From Streptomyces hygroscopicus (lineage in GTDB: Bacteria; Actinomycetota; Actinomycetes; Streptomycetales; Streptomycetaceae), in contig CP018627.1 in assembly GCA_002021875.1 (NCBI GenBank), positions 1,240,001 through 1,304,000 of the forward strand: DNA of 64,000 nucleotides, read 5' to 3'. Each line of letters opens with the position of its first letter. Positions within the stretch are counted from its first letter, which is position 1. The notes beneath the pieces were generated by a model. The model made no database searches and was not told the origin of the DNA. It worked only from the letters and a program-made list of their open reading frames with translations. The position numbers and the translations under genes are program-made. Below are positions 17,463 through 25,491 of this stretch, one piece after another.

Positions 17463-18949
17463 GCGGACCCGACGCGTACGAGGAACTCCCGCCCCGCCGC
17501 CGGACCCTGGTCACCCTCGCCCTGCTGGGGTGCGCCTTCCTGGCCATGCTGGACGGCACCGTGGTCGGCACCGCGCTGCCCCGCATCGTCGAGCAGATCG
17601 GTGGAGGGGACGCCTGGTACATCTGGCTGGTCACCGCCTATCTGCTGACCTCCTCCGTCAGCGTGCCGGTCTACGGCCGCTTCTCCGACCTCTACGGCCG
17701 CCGCCGGCTGCTGATCGGCGGGCTCACCGTCTTTCTGATCGGCTCCATCGCCTGCGGCCTGTCCGCCTCCATGCCGACGCTGATCCTTTCCCGCGCGATC
17801 CAGGGCCTGGGCGCCGGAGCCCTGCTGACCCTCGGCATGGCCCTGGTCCGCGACCTTCACCCACCGTCCCGCCCCCAGGGCCTGATCCGGATGCAGACGG
17901 CGATGGCCACCATGATGATCACGGGCATGGTCGGCGGCCCGCTCCTCGGTGGGCTGCTCGCCGATCATGTCGGCTGGCGCTGGGCGTTCTGGCTCAATCT
18001 CCCCCTCGGGCTGGCCGCCATCGCCGTCATCGCCCTGGCCCTGCCCGACCGCCGTCCCGCCGCCCCGCCGTCCGGACGGCTCGACGCGGCGGGGATCCTC
18101 CTCCTCGCCGCCGGGCTCTCCCTCGCGCTGACCGGCCTCAGCCTCAAAGGCAACGCGACCGCTGGGTACGCGCCCTCCTGGACGGATCCGGCCGTCATGG
18201 GCTGCCTGCTCGGCGGTCTGGCGCTGCTCGCCTCGCTCGTACCGGTCGAGCGGCGGGCCGCCGTCCCCGTCCTGCCCCTGCGGCTGTTCCGGCACCGCAC
18301 CTACACGGCCCTGCTGACCGCCGGTTTCTTCTTCCAGGTCGCCGCTCTGCCGGTGGGGATCTTCCTGCCGCTGTACTTCCAGCACATCCGCGGCCACTCG
18401 GCCACCGCCTCCGGTCTGCTGCTGCTCCCCCTGCTCATCGGCATGACCCTGGGCAACCGGCTCACCGCCGCCACCGTGCTGCGCAGCGGACACGTCAAAC
18501 CGGTCCTGCTGACCGGAGCGGGGCTGCTCACCACTGGCACCGCCGCCTTCCTCGCCCTGAGGGCCACCACACCGCTCGCGCTGACGTCCGTTCTGCTGCT
18601 GCTCGTCGGGCTCGGCACCGGACCGGCCATGGGCGGGCTCACCATCGCCACCCAGAACTCCGTCCCGCGTGCCGACATGGGCACCGCCACCGCGGGCTCC
18701 GCCCTCACCAAGCAGCTCGGTGGCGCGGTCGGCCTGGCCTGCGCCCAGTCCCTGATCGGCCACTCCGGCACGGCCGCGCCCACCGCGACGGCCATCGGCT
18801 CCACCATCGCCTGGAGCGGATGCACCGCGGGGCTCCTCGCCCTCGGGGCGCTGCTCCTCATGCGCGACATCCCCATCTCCACGCCCGGACGGCGCCCCGG
18901 CGCGCCCGCTGCCCCCTCCGCCGTCGCCACGCCCGGGACGTCCCGGTAG
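17459..18949 (+). CDS. MFS drug exporter, DHA2 (EmrB/QacA) family, 14 TM
   Basis: 496 residues, proton-driven multidrug exporter in the cytoplasmic membrane. Seen: TM1 with LDGTVVGTALPRIVEQIGG, the DHA2 variant of motif D/C, and motif A region GRFSDLYGRRRLLIGG between TM2 and TM3. A later segment VGGPLLGGLLADHVGWRWAFWLNLPLG matches motif C of the family. About 14 hydrophobic helices. Its GTG start overlaps the TetR stop, so expression is coupled to the repressor gene. Substrate unknown. Confidence 0.93.
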   Translation: MSGPDAYEELPPRRRTLVTLALLGCAFLAMLDGTVVGTALPRIVEQIGGGDAWYIWLVTAYLLTSSVSVPVYGRFSDLYGRRRLLIGGLTVFLIGSIACGLSASMPTLILSRAIQGLGAGALLTLGMALVRDLHPPSRPQGLIRMQTAMATMMITGMVGGPLLGGLLADHVGWRWAFWLNLPLGLAAIAVIALALPDRRPAAPPSGRLDAAGILLLAAGLSLALTGLSLKGNATAGYAPSWTDPAVMGCLLGGLALLASLVPVERRAAVPVLPLRLFRHRTYTALLTAGFFFQVAALPVGIFLPLYFQHIRGHSATASGLLLLPLLIGMTLGNRLTAATVLRSGHVKPVLLTGAGLLTTGTAAFLALRATTPLALTSVLLLLVGLGTGPAMGGLTIATQNSVPRADMGTATAGSALTKQLGGAVGLACAQSLIGHSGTAAPTATAIGSTIAWSGCTAGLLALGALLLMRDIPISTPGRRPGAPAAPSAVATPGTSR

Positions 18950-18989
18950 CCACCGGCCGGCCGCTTGCGGGACGGCCTGTCGATCGCAC

Positions 18990-19020
18990 TTGACCTCAAG
19001 CGCTTCAAGTGTCGGATGCT
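18990..19020 (+). promoter_or_regulatory. MerR-type promoter with 19-bp spacer
   Basis: TTGACC (18990-18995) and GATGCT (19015-19020) are separated by 19 bp, the over-long spacing typical of MerR-activated promoters. The spacer holds the palindrome AAGCGCTT (18998-19005) inside a wider dyad CACTTGA/TCAAGTG (18987-18993, 19005-19011). The -10 hexamer ends 6 nt before the merR ATG at 19027, so the transcript is probably leaderless. Confidence 0.65.
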
Positions 19021-19026
19021 CGACAT

Positions 19027-19479
19027 ATGACAACGACAGGGACAGAGGCCCGGGGCTCCCCGATGACCATCCAGCAGGTGTCGAGGCTGAGCGGCCTCTC
19101 GGAGCCGACGCTGCGCTACTACGAGAAGATCGGCCTGATCCCCGCGGTGGACCGCGACCGGGACAGTGGCCACCGGCGCTACCACCCGACCGTGGTGGAG
19201 ACGATCAAGGCGCTGGGGTGTCTGAGATCGACCGGCATGAGCGTGCAGGACATGCGTGCCTACCTCCGCCACCTCGACGAGGGCACGCAGGGCGCCGCTC
19301 CCCTGCGCGACCTCTTCCGGCGCAACGCGGAGCGTCTGGAGCGGGAGATGGCGCTCATGGAGGTCCGCCTGCGCTATCTGCGACTCAAGGAGGAGATGTG
19401 GGACGCGAGGGAGCGCGCCGACGCCGATGCGGAGCGCCGGGCGATCGAAGAGGTCACGGGCGTCATGGACGCACTGTGA
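19027..19479 (+). CDS. MerR family transcriptional regulator
   Basis: 150 residues with the N-terminal MerR winged helix: TIQQVSRLSGLSEPTLRYYEKIGLI, then the wing GHRRYHPTVVETIKAL. A coiled-coil helix RRNAERLEREMALMEVRLRYL follows. No cysteine pair for metal or redox sensing is seen, so a small-molecule sensor is more likely. ATG 19027 is chosen from the promoter position; ATG 19063 would also give a complete HTH. Followed 36 bp later by an SDR reductase, its probable target. Confidence 0.9.
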   Translation: MTTTGTEARGSPMTIQQVSRLSGLSEPTLRYYEKIGLIPAVDRDRDSGHRRYHPTVVETIKALGCLRSTGMSVQDMRAYLRHLDEGTQGAAPLRDLFRRNAERLEREMALMEVRLRYLRLKEEMWDARERADADAERRAIEEVTGVMDAL

Positions 19480-19515
19480 GAAGCAACCGTAGGGGACAGG
19501 AATCCACAGCAATCC

Positions 19516-20613
19516 ATGGAAGGCAAGACGATCCCCGTGTCCACTGACTCCGGTATCAACAACAACGACACCGACGGTGGCGAACTCGTCCTGGTCACCG
19601 GTGGCAACGGCTATCTCGGCACCCATGTGATCAGCGGCCTGCTGCGGAGCGGCCATCGGGTCCGCACCACCGTCCGTTCGCACGGCCGGGCCACGAGCGC
19701 CGAAGCGAGCGTACGGTCGGCCATCGCGGCCTCCGGTGTCGATCCCGGCGGGCGGCTCGATGTCGTCAGCGCCGATCTGACCGCGGATGACGGCTGGGAC
19801 GACGCGGTGGCGGGGTGCACCCGCGTCCTTCATGTCGCGTCGCCGTTCCCCTCCGTCCAGCCAAAGAACGCGGACGACCTGATCGTCCCCGCTCGGGACG
19901 GCACCCTTCGTGTGCTGAGGGCGGCACGGGACCACGGTGTGAAGAGGGTCGTGATGACGTCCTCGTTCGCGGCGGTGGGATATAGCGCGAAGGACGGGGA
20001 CGAGTACGACGAGAGCGACTGGACCGACCCCGCGGACGACAACGCGCCCTACATCCGGTCGAAGACCATCGCTGAGCTGGCCGCCTGGGATTTCGTGGCG
20101 GAGGAGGGAGACGGCCTCGAACTGACGGTGATCAACCCGAGCGGCATCTTCGGTCCCACCCTCGGCCCCCGGTTGTCCGCCTCGACGGAGCTTGTGAAGG
20201 CGATGCTGGAGGGGGCGATGGAGGCCGCCCCCCGCATGCACTTCGGCATGGTGGACGTACGCGATGTCGCCGACCTCCATCTGCGGGCCATGACACATCC
20301 CGCGGCGGCGGGACAGCGCTTCCTCGCCAGCGACGAACGGGCCGTCAGCTTTCTGTGGATCGCCCAGGTACTGGCCGAACACCTCGGAGAGCGCGCCGCC
20401 CGGGTACCCACGCATGAGGTGAGCGACGAAGAGCTGCGGGAGGCCGACCGCTCCGACTCGGCGCTGCGGGAAGCGGCCGAGCAGGCGGAGAAGGTACCGG
20501 TCCTGCGCACCGAGAAGGCGCGTTCCGTCTTCGGCTGGACCCCGCGCGACCCGGTGACGACCATCCTCGACACCGCGGAGAGCCTGTTCCGCCTGGGCCT
20601 GGTAAAGGGCTGA
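19516..20613 (+). CDS. Extended SDR: NAD(P)-dependent aldehyde/ketone reductase (epimerase family)
   Basis: 365 residues. The Rossmann start LVLVTGGNGYLGTHVISGLL has the TGxxGxxG of extended short-chain dehydrogenases. VVMTSSFAAVGY holds the catalytic Ser and PYIRSKTIAE the YxxxK pair. It resembles dihydroflavonol-4-reductase-like aldehyde reductases. Downstream of the MerR gene with a 36-bp gap, so probably one operon for aldehyde or stress detoxification (inference). A GTG at 19540 is an alternative start. Confidence 0.9.
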   Translation: MEGKTIPVSTDSGINNNDTDGGELVLVTGGNGYLGTHVISGLLRSGHRVRTTVRSHGRATSAEASVRSAIAASGVDPGGRLDVVSADLTADDGWDDAVAGCTRVLHVASPFPSVQPKNADDLIVPARDGTLRVLRAARDHGVKRVVMTSSFAAVGYSAKDGDEYDESDWTDPADDNAPYIRSKTIAELAAWDFVAEEGDGLELTVINPSGIFGPTLGPRLSASTELVKAMLEGAMEAAPRMHFGMVDVRDVADLHLRAMTHPAAAGQRFLASDERAVSFLWIAQVLAEHLGERAARVPTHEVSDEELREADRSDSALREAAEQAEKVPVLRTEKARSVFGWTPRDPVTTILDTAESLFRLGLVKG

Positions 20614-20822
20614 ACCGCCCCTGGTCCGTGCCGCCCGCCCCGCCATCCGTCGGTGTTCCGGAGCGCCGGGCTCGGGTCCGGCGGGGGCGGTAAGGTCGGC
20701 GTCATGAAGTGATGACCCGGCGCACCGATTGCGATCCGCGTGAACGCCGTCCGAGCCTGTGCTCCGGCGTCCGTTCGGTGTGCCCGCCGCACCCGTCATC
20801 CACTTCGCACGATCGGATCCGT

Positions 20823-21581
20823 ATGACCGACATGACCGACGACATGTTTCTCGACGATGTCGCCGGGCGGCTCGCCGCCCTGCCCGCAGTACGCGCCGTC
20901 ACCCTCGGGGGCTCGCGTGCGCAAGGCACCCACACCCCGGAGAGCGACTGGGACCTGGCCGTGTACTACCGGGGCGGCTTCGACCCGGCCGACCTGCGGG
21001 CCGTCGGCTGGGAGGGCGAGGTCTCCGAGATCGGCGAGTGGGGCGGTGGTGTCTTCAACGGGGGCGCCTGGCTGACGATCGACGGACGGCGTGTGGACGT
21101 CCACTACCGCGACCTCGAGGTGGTGGAACACGAACTCGCCGAGTCGCGGCTGGGCCGCTTCCGCTGGGAGCCGCTGATGTTCCACCTGGCAGGCATCCCC
21201 AGTTATCTGGTGGTGGCCGAACTCGCCCTCAACCAGGTGCTGCGGGGCGCCCTGCCCCGCCCCGAATACCCGGCGGCGCTGCGCGAGGCGGCGCCCCCGA
21301 TGTGGCGCGGGCGCGCGGCTCTGACACTGCGGTATGCCTCGGCCGCGTACGTCGGACGTGGCCAGGCCACAGAGGTGGCGGGGGCGGTGGCGACCGCCGC
21401 CCTGCAGACGGCGCACGCGGTGCTGGCGGCGCGGGGCGAGTGGGCCACCAACGAGAAACGCCTCCTGCAGCGGGCGGGCCTGCGCGGCATCGACACGATC
21501 GTGGCAGGGCTGCGGCCGGAGCCCGCCGCCCTGGCCGAGGCGGTCGCCGACGCGGAGGCGTTGTTCGCAGCCGCCGACTGA
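20823..21581 (+). CDS. Nucleotidyltransferase-fold domain protein
   Basis: 252 residues. Residues about 25-45 read TLGGSRAQGTHTPESDWDLAV, the GS...D.D motif of the pol-beta nucleotidyltransferase superfamily, with a further Asp in RRVDVHYRDLE as third metal ligand. The C-terminal helical part resembles that of aminoglycoside-type or uncharacterised DUF4037-like transferases. It may modify a small molecule, RNA or protein, or be an antitoxin-like MNT protein, but no HEPN partner is adjacent. ATG 20823 is preferred because the upstream extension lacks coding character. Ends at a very strong hairpin. Confidence 0.8.
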   Translation: MTDMTDDMFLDDVAGRLAALPAVRAVTLGGSRAQGTHTPESDWDLAVYYRGGFDPADLRAVGWEGEVSEIGEWGGGVFNGGAWLTIDGRRVDVHYRDLEVVEHELAESRLGRFRWEPLMFHLAGIPSYLVVAELALNQVLRGALPRPEYPAALREAAPPMWRGRAALTLRYASAAYVGRGQATEVAGAVATAALQTAHAVLAARGEWATNEKRLLQRAGLRGIDTIVAGLRPEPAALAEAVADAEALFAAAD

Positions 21582-21595
21582 GCGGTGGCCTGGGC

Positions 21596-21638
21596 GCGGG
21601 TGCAGCGCGGCGTCTCGGCAACGCCGCGCTGCACCCGC
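21596..21638. terminator. Strong bidirectional terminator hairpin
   Basis: Perfect 18-bp stem: 21596-21613 (GCGGGTGCAGCGCGGCGT) pairs with 21621-21638 around a 7-nt loop. It lies between the convergent nucleotidyltransferase (stop 21581) and response regulator (stop 21781). The rest of this roughly 200-bp gap holds only degenerate CGGCAACGCC-like repeats. Confidence 0.85.
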
Positions 21639-21780
21639 ACACCGGCGCCTCGGCAACGCCACACCGCATACGCACAAATGCCACGCCGTACACGCACACC
21701 GGCGGCCTCGACACGGGCATCCGCTGCTACGCCCACGCCAGGTCGAAGGCTCGCGGTGAGGGCGAACGACTCACCCGGGC

Positions 21781-22416
21781 TCAACCGAGTCCGTGCCGGT
21801 GCGCGTAGGCGATGGCCTGGCCGCGATCACGGCTGCCGGTCTTGGCGAAGACGCGGTTGACATGGGTTTTGACGGTGGCTTCGCTGACGAACAGCGATCG
21901 GGCGATCTCGCGGTTGGACAGGCCCTTGGCCATGCAGATGAGCACTTCGGCCTCGCGTGCGGTCAGCCCGGCGGGCAGTTCCCCCGATCCGGCGGCGGGC
22001 TGCTGCCGGGCGAGTGCGACGAGGCGGGCGTGTACGGCGGGGTCCAGGAGGGCCTGCCCGCGGGCGGCCGCCCGCAGCGCCCGATCGACGTCCTCGCGCC
22101 CGGCTTCCTTGGTGAGGTAGCCCAGTGCTCCGGCGGTGAGTGCCGCGTTGATCGATTCGTCGTCGATGAAGGTGGTCAGCACGACGACATGCGTCGCGGG
22201 ATGGTCCATGGTGATGTGCCGCGTGGCTTCGATGCCATCCATGTGCGGCATGCGCAGGTCCATCAGCACCACGTCCGGGGAATGCTCGGCGACCGCGGCC
22301 AGGGCCTGCCGACCGTCGCCGACAGCGGCGACCACCTCGACGTCGGGCAGGCGCTCGCAGATGGTGACCAGTCCGTCGCGGACGATGGTCTGGTCGTCCA
22401 CGATGATCACCTTCAC
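21781..22416 (-). CDS. NarL/LuxR-type response regulator
   Basis: 211 residues. N-terminal receiver domain with phospho-acceptor Asp53 in DVVLMDLRMPHMDG and the acidic pair VDDQ near the start. The C-terminal LuxR HTH is LTAREAEVLICMAKGLSNREIARSLFVSEATVKTHVNRVF. Its ATG overlaps the kinase stop (ATGA), so it is the cognate partner of the kinase. Possible binding site: the 23-bp dyad at 24276-24298 upstream of the operon. Confidence 0.95.
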   Translation of the reverse strand: MKVIIVDDQTIVRDGLVTICERLPDVEVVAAVGDGRQALAAVAEHSPDVVLMDLRMPHMDGIEATRHITMDHPATHVVVLTTFIDDESINAALTAGALGYLTKEAGREDVDRALRAAARGQALLDPAVHARLVALARQQPAAGSGELPAGLTAREAEVLICMAKGLSNREIARSLFVSEATVKTHVNRVFAKTGSRDRGQAIAYAHRHGLG

Positions 22417-23645
22417 GCCGGGACCTCCGCTTCCACACTCCAGCCACCGGCTAGGGCACCTGCGTCCGTGGGGCCCACGTCTCCGGGACCTGCGTCTTCG
22501 GGACCTGCGTCTTCGGGACCTGCGTCGAGTGTGCCGCCGAGCAGTTCCACGCGCTCGCGCATGCCGGTGAGGCCAAAGCCACCGCCGGTCTCGGCAAGCT
22601 CTCCGGCCGGATCGACGCCAGATCGTACCGTCGCCTCATTGGTGACCGTCAGACGGGTGGACGATTCGCCGAAGGCCAGGGTGACCGTGACGGCGGCGCC
22701 CGGTGCGTGCTTGCGCGTGTTGGTGAGTGCCTCCTGTGCGACCCGCAGCAGGGCTATTCCGGCCGCCGGTGGCAGCGGCCGTACGGAACCGGCGATCCGG
22801 AAGTCGGCGCCTTCGTCCGTGGCGAGGGCGGTGAGCTGTTCGTCGAGGGCGACCGGCTCCTCGCGCAGCGCCCGCACCGCCCGGCGGGTCTCGTCCAGGC
22901 CCTCGACGACCAGCCGGCGGGACCGGCCGATCGCGGCCCGCACCTCGTCGGTGCCGGCGCCGTCCTCGACGATGGAATCAAGAGCGGTGATCTGCACCGA
23001 CAGCGCCGACAGCGTGTGGGCCAGCACGTCGTGCACCTCCCGGGCGATCCGGTTGCGCTCGGCGAACAGCTCCGCGCGCTCGTGCTCGACGGCGCCGCGT
23101 TCCCACGCCACCGCCAGCTCGGCCTCGGACCGCAGCCGTTCCCGGCGCTGGCGGCGTACGACGCCCAGCAGCAGGCCGAGCAGCGCGGCCACCCCCACGG
23201 CGGCGAGCTTCGCGACGTCCTGTCCGTCGATGGCGAGGGCGACGGCGTCGGCCGCGATGCCGAGGCCGGCCAGGGCCGTGGCGGGGAGCAGCCCCACCAG
23301 CATGACGGCGCACATCGCGGCCACCCCCACGACCACCGCGCCGAACGACGCCCACGCCCCCGCCACCCCGCCACAGACCGCCACCAGGGCCACCGAGCAC
23401 ACACCGACCGTCGGCCGGCCTCTCCGCATGCCCACCAGCCAGCCGACCCAGCCCAGGCCCAGGCCCACGGTGACCACCAGCGCGACCAGGCCGCGGGCGT
23501 CGAGCCCAGGATGTGTCGCCCGCACCGCCCCGTAGATCAAGCCGCCCAGGGCGAGCAGGCCCACGGCCCATTCCGCGGTCGGCTCATTGCCGTCCGGCCG
23601 GACGGACGGTCCGCCGGGGCCCGACCGGAGATCACCTGTACTCAT
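22413..23645 (-). CDS. Sensor histidine kinase, HisKA_3 (DesK/NarX-like)
   Basis: About 410 residues. About five hydrophobic helices between residues 25 and 160, then a dimerisation/phosphoacceptor helix with His205 in NRIAREVHDVLAHTLSAL, and a HATPase domain with LRVAQEALTNTRKHAPG and GGGFGLTGMRERVELLGG. Near its end the ATPase domain carries an in-frame expansion of DAGPE-type pentapeptides encoded by 15-bp DNA repeats (22456-22530). ATG 23645 gives a sensible N-terminus; an in-frame GTG at 23717 would overlap the stop of the upstream membrane gene and is the alternative. Co-transcribed with the membrane protein gene and the regulator. Confidence 0.9.
   Translation of the reverse strand: MSTGDLRSGPGGPSVRPDGNEPTAEWAVGLLALGGLIYGAVRATHPGLDARGLVALVVTVGLGLGWVGWLVGMRRGRPTVGVCSVALVAVCGGVAGAWASFGAVVVGVAAMCAVMLVGLLPATALAGLGIAADAVALAIDGQDVAKLAAVGVAALLGLLLGVVRRQRRERLRSEAELAVAWERGAVEHERAELFAERNRIAREVHDVLAHTLSALSVQITALDSIVEDGAGTDEVRAAIGRSRRLVVEGLDETRRAVRALREEPVALDEQLTALATDEGADFRIAGSVRPLPPAAGIALLRVAQEALTNTRKHAPGAAVTVTLAFGESSTRLTVTNEATVRSGVDPAGELAETGGGFGLTGMRERVELLGGTLDAGPEDAGPEDAGPGDVGPTDAGALAGGWSVEAEVPA
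22456..22530. repeat. 15-bp in-frame tandem repeat inside the kinase gene
   Basis: Five units of 15 bp; the units at 22486-22500 and 22501-22515 are identical (GGACCTGCGTCTTCG on the plus strand), the others diverged. They encode D-A-G-P-E-like pentapeptides inserted between GGTLDAGP and GGWSVEAEVPA, near the end of the ATPase domain. Confidence 0.85.
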
Positions 23646-23713
23646 CCGACCAGCATGCCGTGCCCGTGACCTGCCCAGCCCCAGGGGCCACCGCTCGCAC
23701 CGTGGCCCGTCGC

Positions 23714-24232
23714 TCACCGGACGCCCAGCCGGCCCCGGTCCGACCCGAGGAGCGCCTCCCGTCCGCGCCAGGCCACGATGGCGGTGCGGGCGATCACCTC
23801 GGCGAGCGCCATCAGGAGAATCGCCGGGGCCCAGGCCGTCGGATCAAGGTGGTAGTCGGTCGAGAAGCGGCCGATCGCTTCGTCGCCACCCTGCGTGGCG
23901 AACAGCTGGAAGGCCATACGGAAGCCGCAGCCCACCACCCACAGCACGGCCGCCGTGGCCGTGGCGCGCGCGATGACCTCACCGGCGTCGTTGTGGTACA
24001 CCCGGGTCAGCGCCCCGGCCCCCGCGCCCAGAGCGAGCCCGGTCAGCGTCGTGGCCACGATCAGAAGGAGATCGTTGCCCGACGTCGGGATCTCGTGCAG
24101 GTACTTCGTCGCCACCCACGCGACGAGCGCCACCGGCAGCAGCAGCGCCTTCGCCGTCAACCGCCGGCCGCGCAGTTGCAGCAGCACCATGCCCACGAGG
24201 GCGATATCGATCAGCCAGTCCTTGATGTCCAT
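23714..24232 (-). CDS. Membrane protein of unknown function, first gene of the two-component operon
   Basis: 172 residues with about four hydrophobic helices (near residues 6-20, 30-45, 55-75, 90-110 and again near 145-160) and a charged C-terminus. I do not recognise the family beyond Streptomyces conserved membrane proteins next to two-component systems. The start ATG at 24232 (MDIKDWLIDIALVG) is chosen over a longer frame because the extension lacks coding character. It ends at or just before the kinase gene and may sense or transmit a membrane signal. Confidence 0.7.
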   Translation of the reverse strand: MDIKDWLIDIALVGMVLLQLRGRRLTAKALLLPVALVAWVATKYLHEIPTSGNDLLLIVATTLTGLALGAGAGALTRVYHNDAGEVIARATATAAVLWVVGCGFRMAFQLFATQGGDEAIGRFSTDYHLDPTAWAPAILLMALAEVIARTAIVAWRGREALLGSDRGRLGVR

Positions 24233-24275
24233 GCCGCCATGCTCGGCCGCAGCCCCCGCCGCACACGTCGACCCA

Positions 24276-24298
24276 CAGGTCCACCCCGGGTGGACCTG
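24276..24298. promoter_or_regulatory. 23-bp perfect dyad upstream of the two-component operon
   Basis: CAGGTCCACCC-C-GGGTGGACCTG, 11-bp arms about a single base, 44 bp before the membrane-protein start and 110 bp after the EamA stop. It could be the response-regulator operator, or act as terminator for the upstream exporter gene. The 1-nt centre favours a protein site. Confidence 0.55.
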
Positions 24299-24407
24299 AG
24301 CCTCCACCCACACCCGAGCACCGCGCTGTGAGCGGTGGCGTGGTACCCGCCTGGACGGAACCGTCAGCGGTGTCGCGCACCGGCCGTGCGCGGCGGTACG
24401 CGGTCCT

Positions 24408-25421
24408 TCAGCCGCGCCGGGTGAGGATGCTCAGTGTGTTGGCCGCGACGATGGCGCCTATGCTCGTCCATTCCGTCCACCCCAGGTTCTGCCCCAGGCC
24501 GACCCAGCCGACCAGGGCGGCGAGGACGGGGTTGACGCTCATGAAGAGCCCGAACGCCTGGGCGGGCACGCGGCGCAGGGTGAACAGGTCCGCGAGGTAC
24601 GGCACGGCCGAGGAGAGGACGCCCGCGGTGACGGCGTACGCCACGGCGCTCGCGGTCGGCGGCTGATGGACGGCGACGGCGATCCCGACCGGCAGGAACA
24701 TCAGGGCGGAGAGCCCCGCGGCCACCGCCGACCCCTGAGCGCCGGGGACCCGTCGGCCCACGGTGCGGTTGAGCAGGATGTACGACGCCCAGCACACGGC
24801 GGCCAGCAGCCCCAGCCCCATGCCCAGGTAGTCGGCCGAGGGCCGCGGACGCATCAGTGTCACCGCGGCGGCGGCCGCGACCAGCGCACAGCACGCGTCC
24901 GCCCGGCGTCGTGAGGTGGCCAGCGCGATGCACAGCGGGCCGAGGAACTCCAGCGTCACCGCGAGCCCGAGGCCGATGCGGTCGATGGCGGTGTACAGGG
25001 AGAGATTCATGGTGCCGAACACCACGGCAAGACCCACCACCGGCCGCCACTGCCACCAGGTGAAGCTCCGTAGCCGGGGCCGGCCGACGGCCAGCAGGAC
25101 GATCGCGGCGACGTACTGGCGGACGGCGACGACCCCGATCGGGCCGAGGACGGGGAAGGCGTGGGATCCGATCGCGGCGCCGGTCTGGTTGGACAGCCCG
25201 CTGCCGATCATCGTGGCCACACCGGCGAAGCGACGCGCGGTCGGCTGCCGATCGGGGTCCGAGGCCGGGTCCGGGTCCGGGCTCGGTCCCGGGCGCGGAC
25301 CCGGGCCGGGGACCGAATCCAGGCCGGGGCCCGGGTCGGAGTCGGCGGGGGTCGGTGGGATCCGGTGTGCGGTTCCCGTCGATCGTGCGGTGGCGATACG
25401 TGACGCGGGAGCTGGTCGCAT
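24408..25421 (-). CDS. EamA/DMT-family exporter (RhtA-like)
   Basis: About 337 residues. From about residue 65 there are ten hydrophobic helices in two EamA repeats, e.g. GLAVVFGTMNLSLYTAI and LGMGLGLLAAVCWASYILLNR, with the second repeat ending VGWVGLGQNLGWTEW. Homologues export amino acids or metabolites. The first 60 residues are unusual: Pro/Gly/Asp-rich low complexity encoded by 6-bp GGNCCG-like repeats. ATG 25421 was chosen; a start within the repeat or at the first helix cannot be excluded. Divergent from a LysR gene 68 bp away, which probably controls it. Confidence 0.88.
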   Translation of the reverse strand: MRPAPASRIATARSTGTAHRIPPTPADSDPGPGLDSVPGPGPRPGPSPDPDPASDPDRQPTARRFAGVATMIGSGLSNQTGAAIGSHAFPVLGPIGVVAVRQYVAAIVLLAVGRPRLRSFTWWQWRPVVGLAVVFGTMNLSLYTAIDRIGLGLAVTLEFLGPLCIALATSRRRADACCALVAAAAAVTLMRPRPSADYLGMGLGLLAAVCWASYILLNRTVGRRVPGAQGSAVAAGLSALMFLPVGIAVAVHQPPTASAVAYAVTAGVLSSAVPYLADLFTLRRVPAQAFGLFMSVNPVLAALVGWVGLGQNLGWTEWTSIGAIVAANTLSILTRRG

Positions 25422-25476
25422 GTGTCGATCGTGCGCCGGGCACACGCATGCACATAATGCGTTCGGCGTCTTATCT

Positions 25477-25491
25477 ATACGCTGGACGTAT
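25477..25491. promoter_or_regulatory. LysR-type box at the lysR start
   Basis: ATACG-CTGGA-CGTAT (25477-25491) is a dyad that contains a T-N11-A motif (T25478, A25490). It covers a TACGCT -10-like hexamer (25478-25483) ending 6 nt before the ATG and also the first two bases of the start codon. It fits autorepression by the LysR protein and control of the divergent EamA gene. Confidence 0.6.

Noticed and set aside
16748..19033. Long minus-strand frames opposite TetR-MFS and MerR-SDR (also 18301-20799)
   Set aside because: Low-complexity Gly/Gln/Arg translations without domains; the plus-strand genes are unambiguous.
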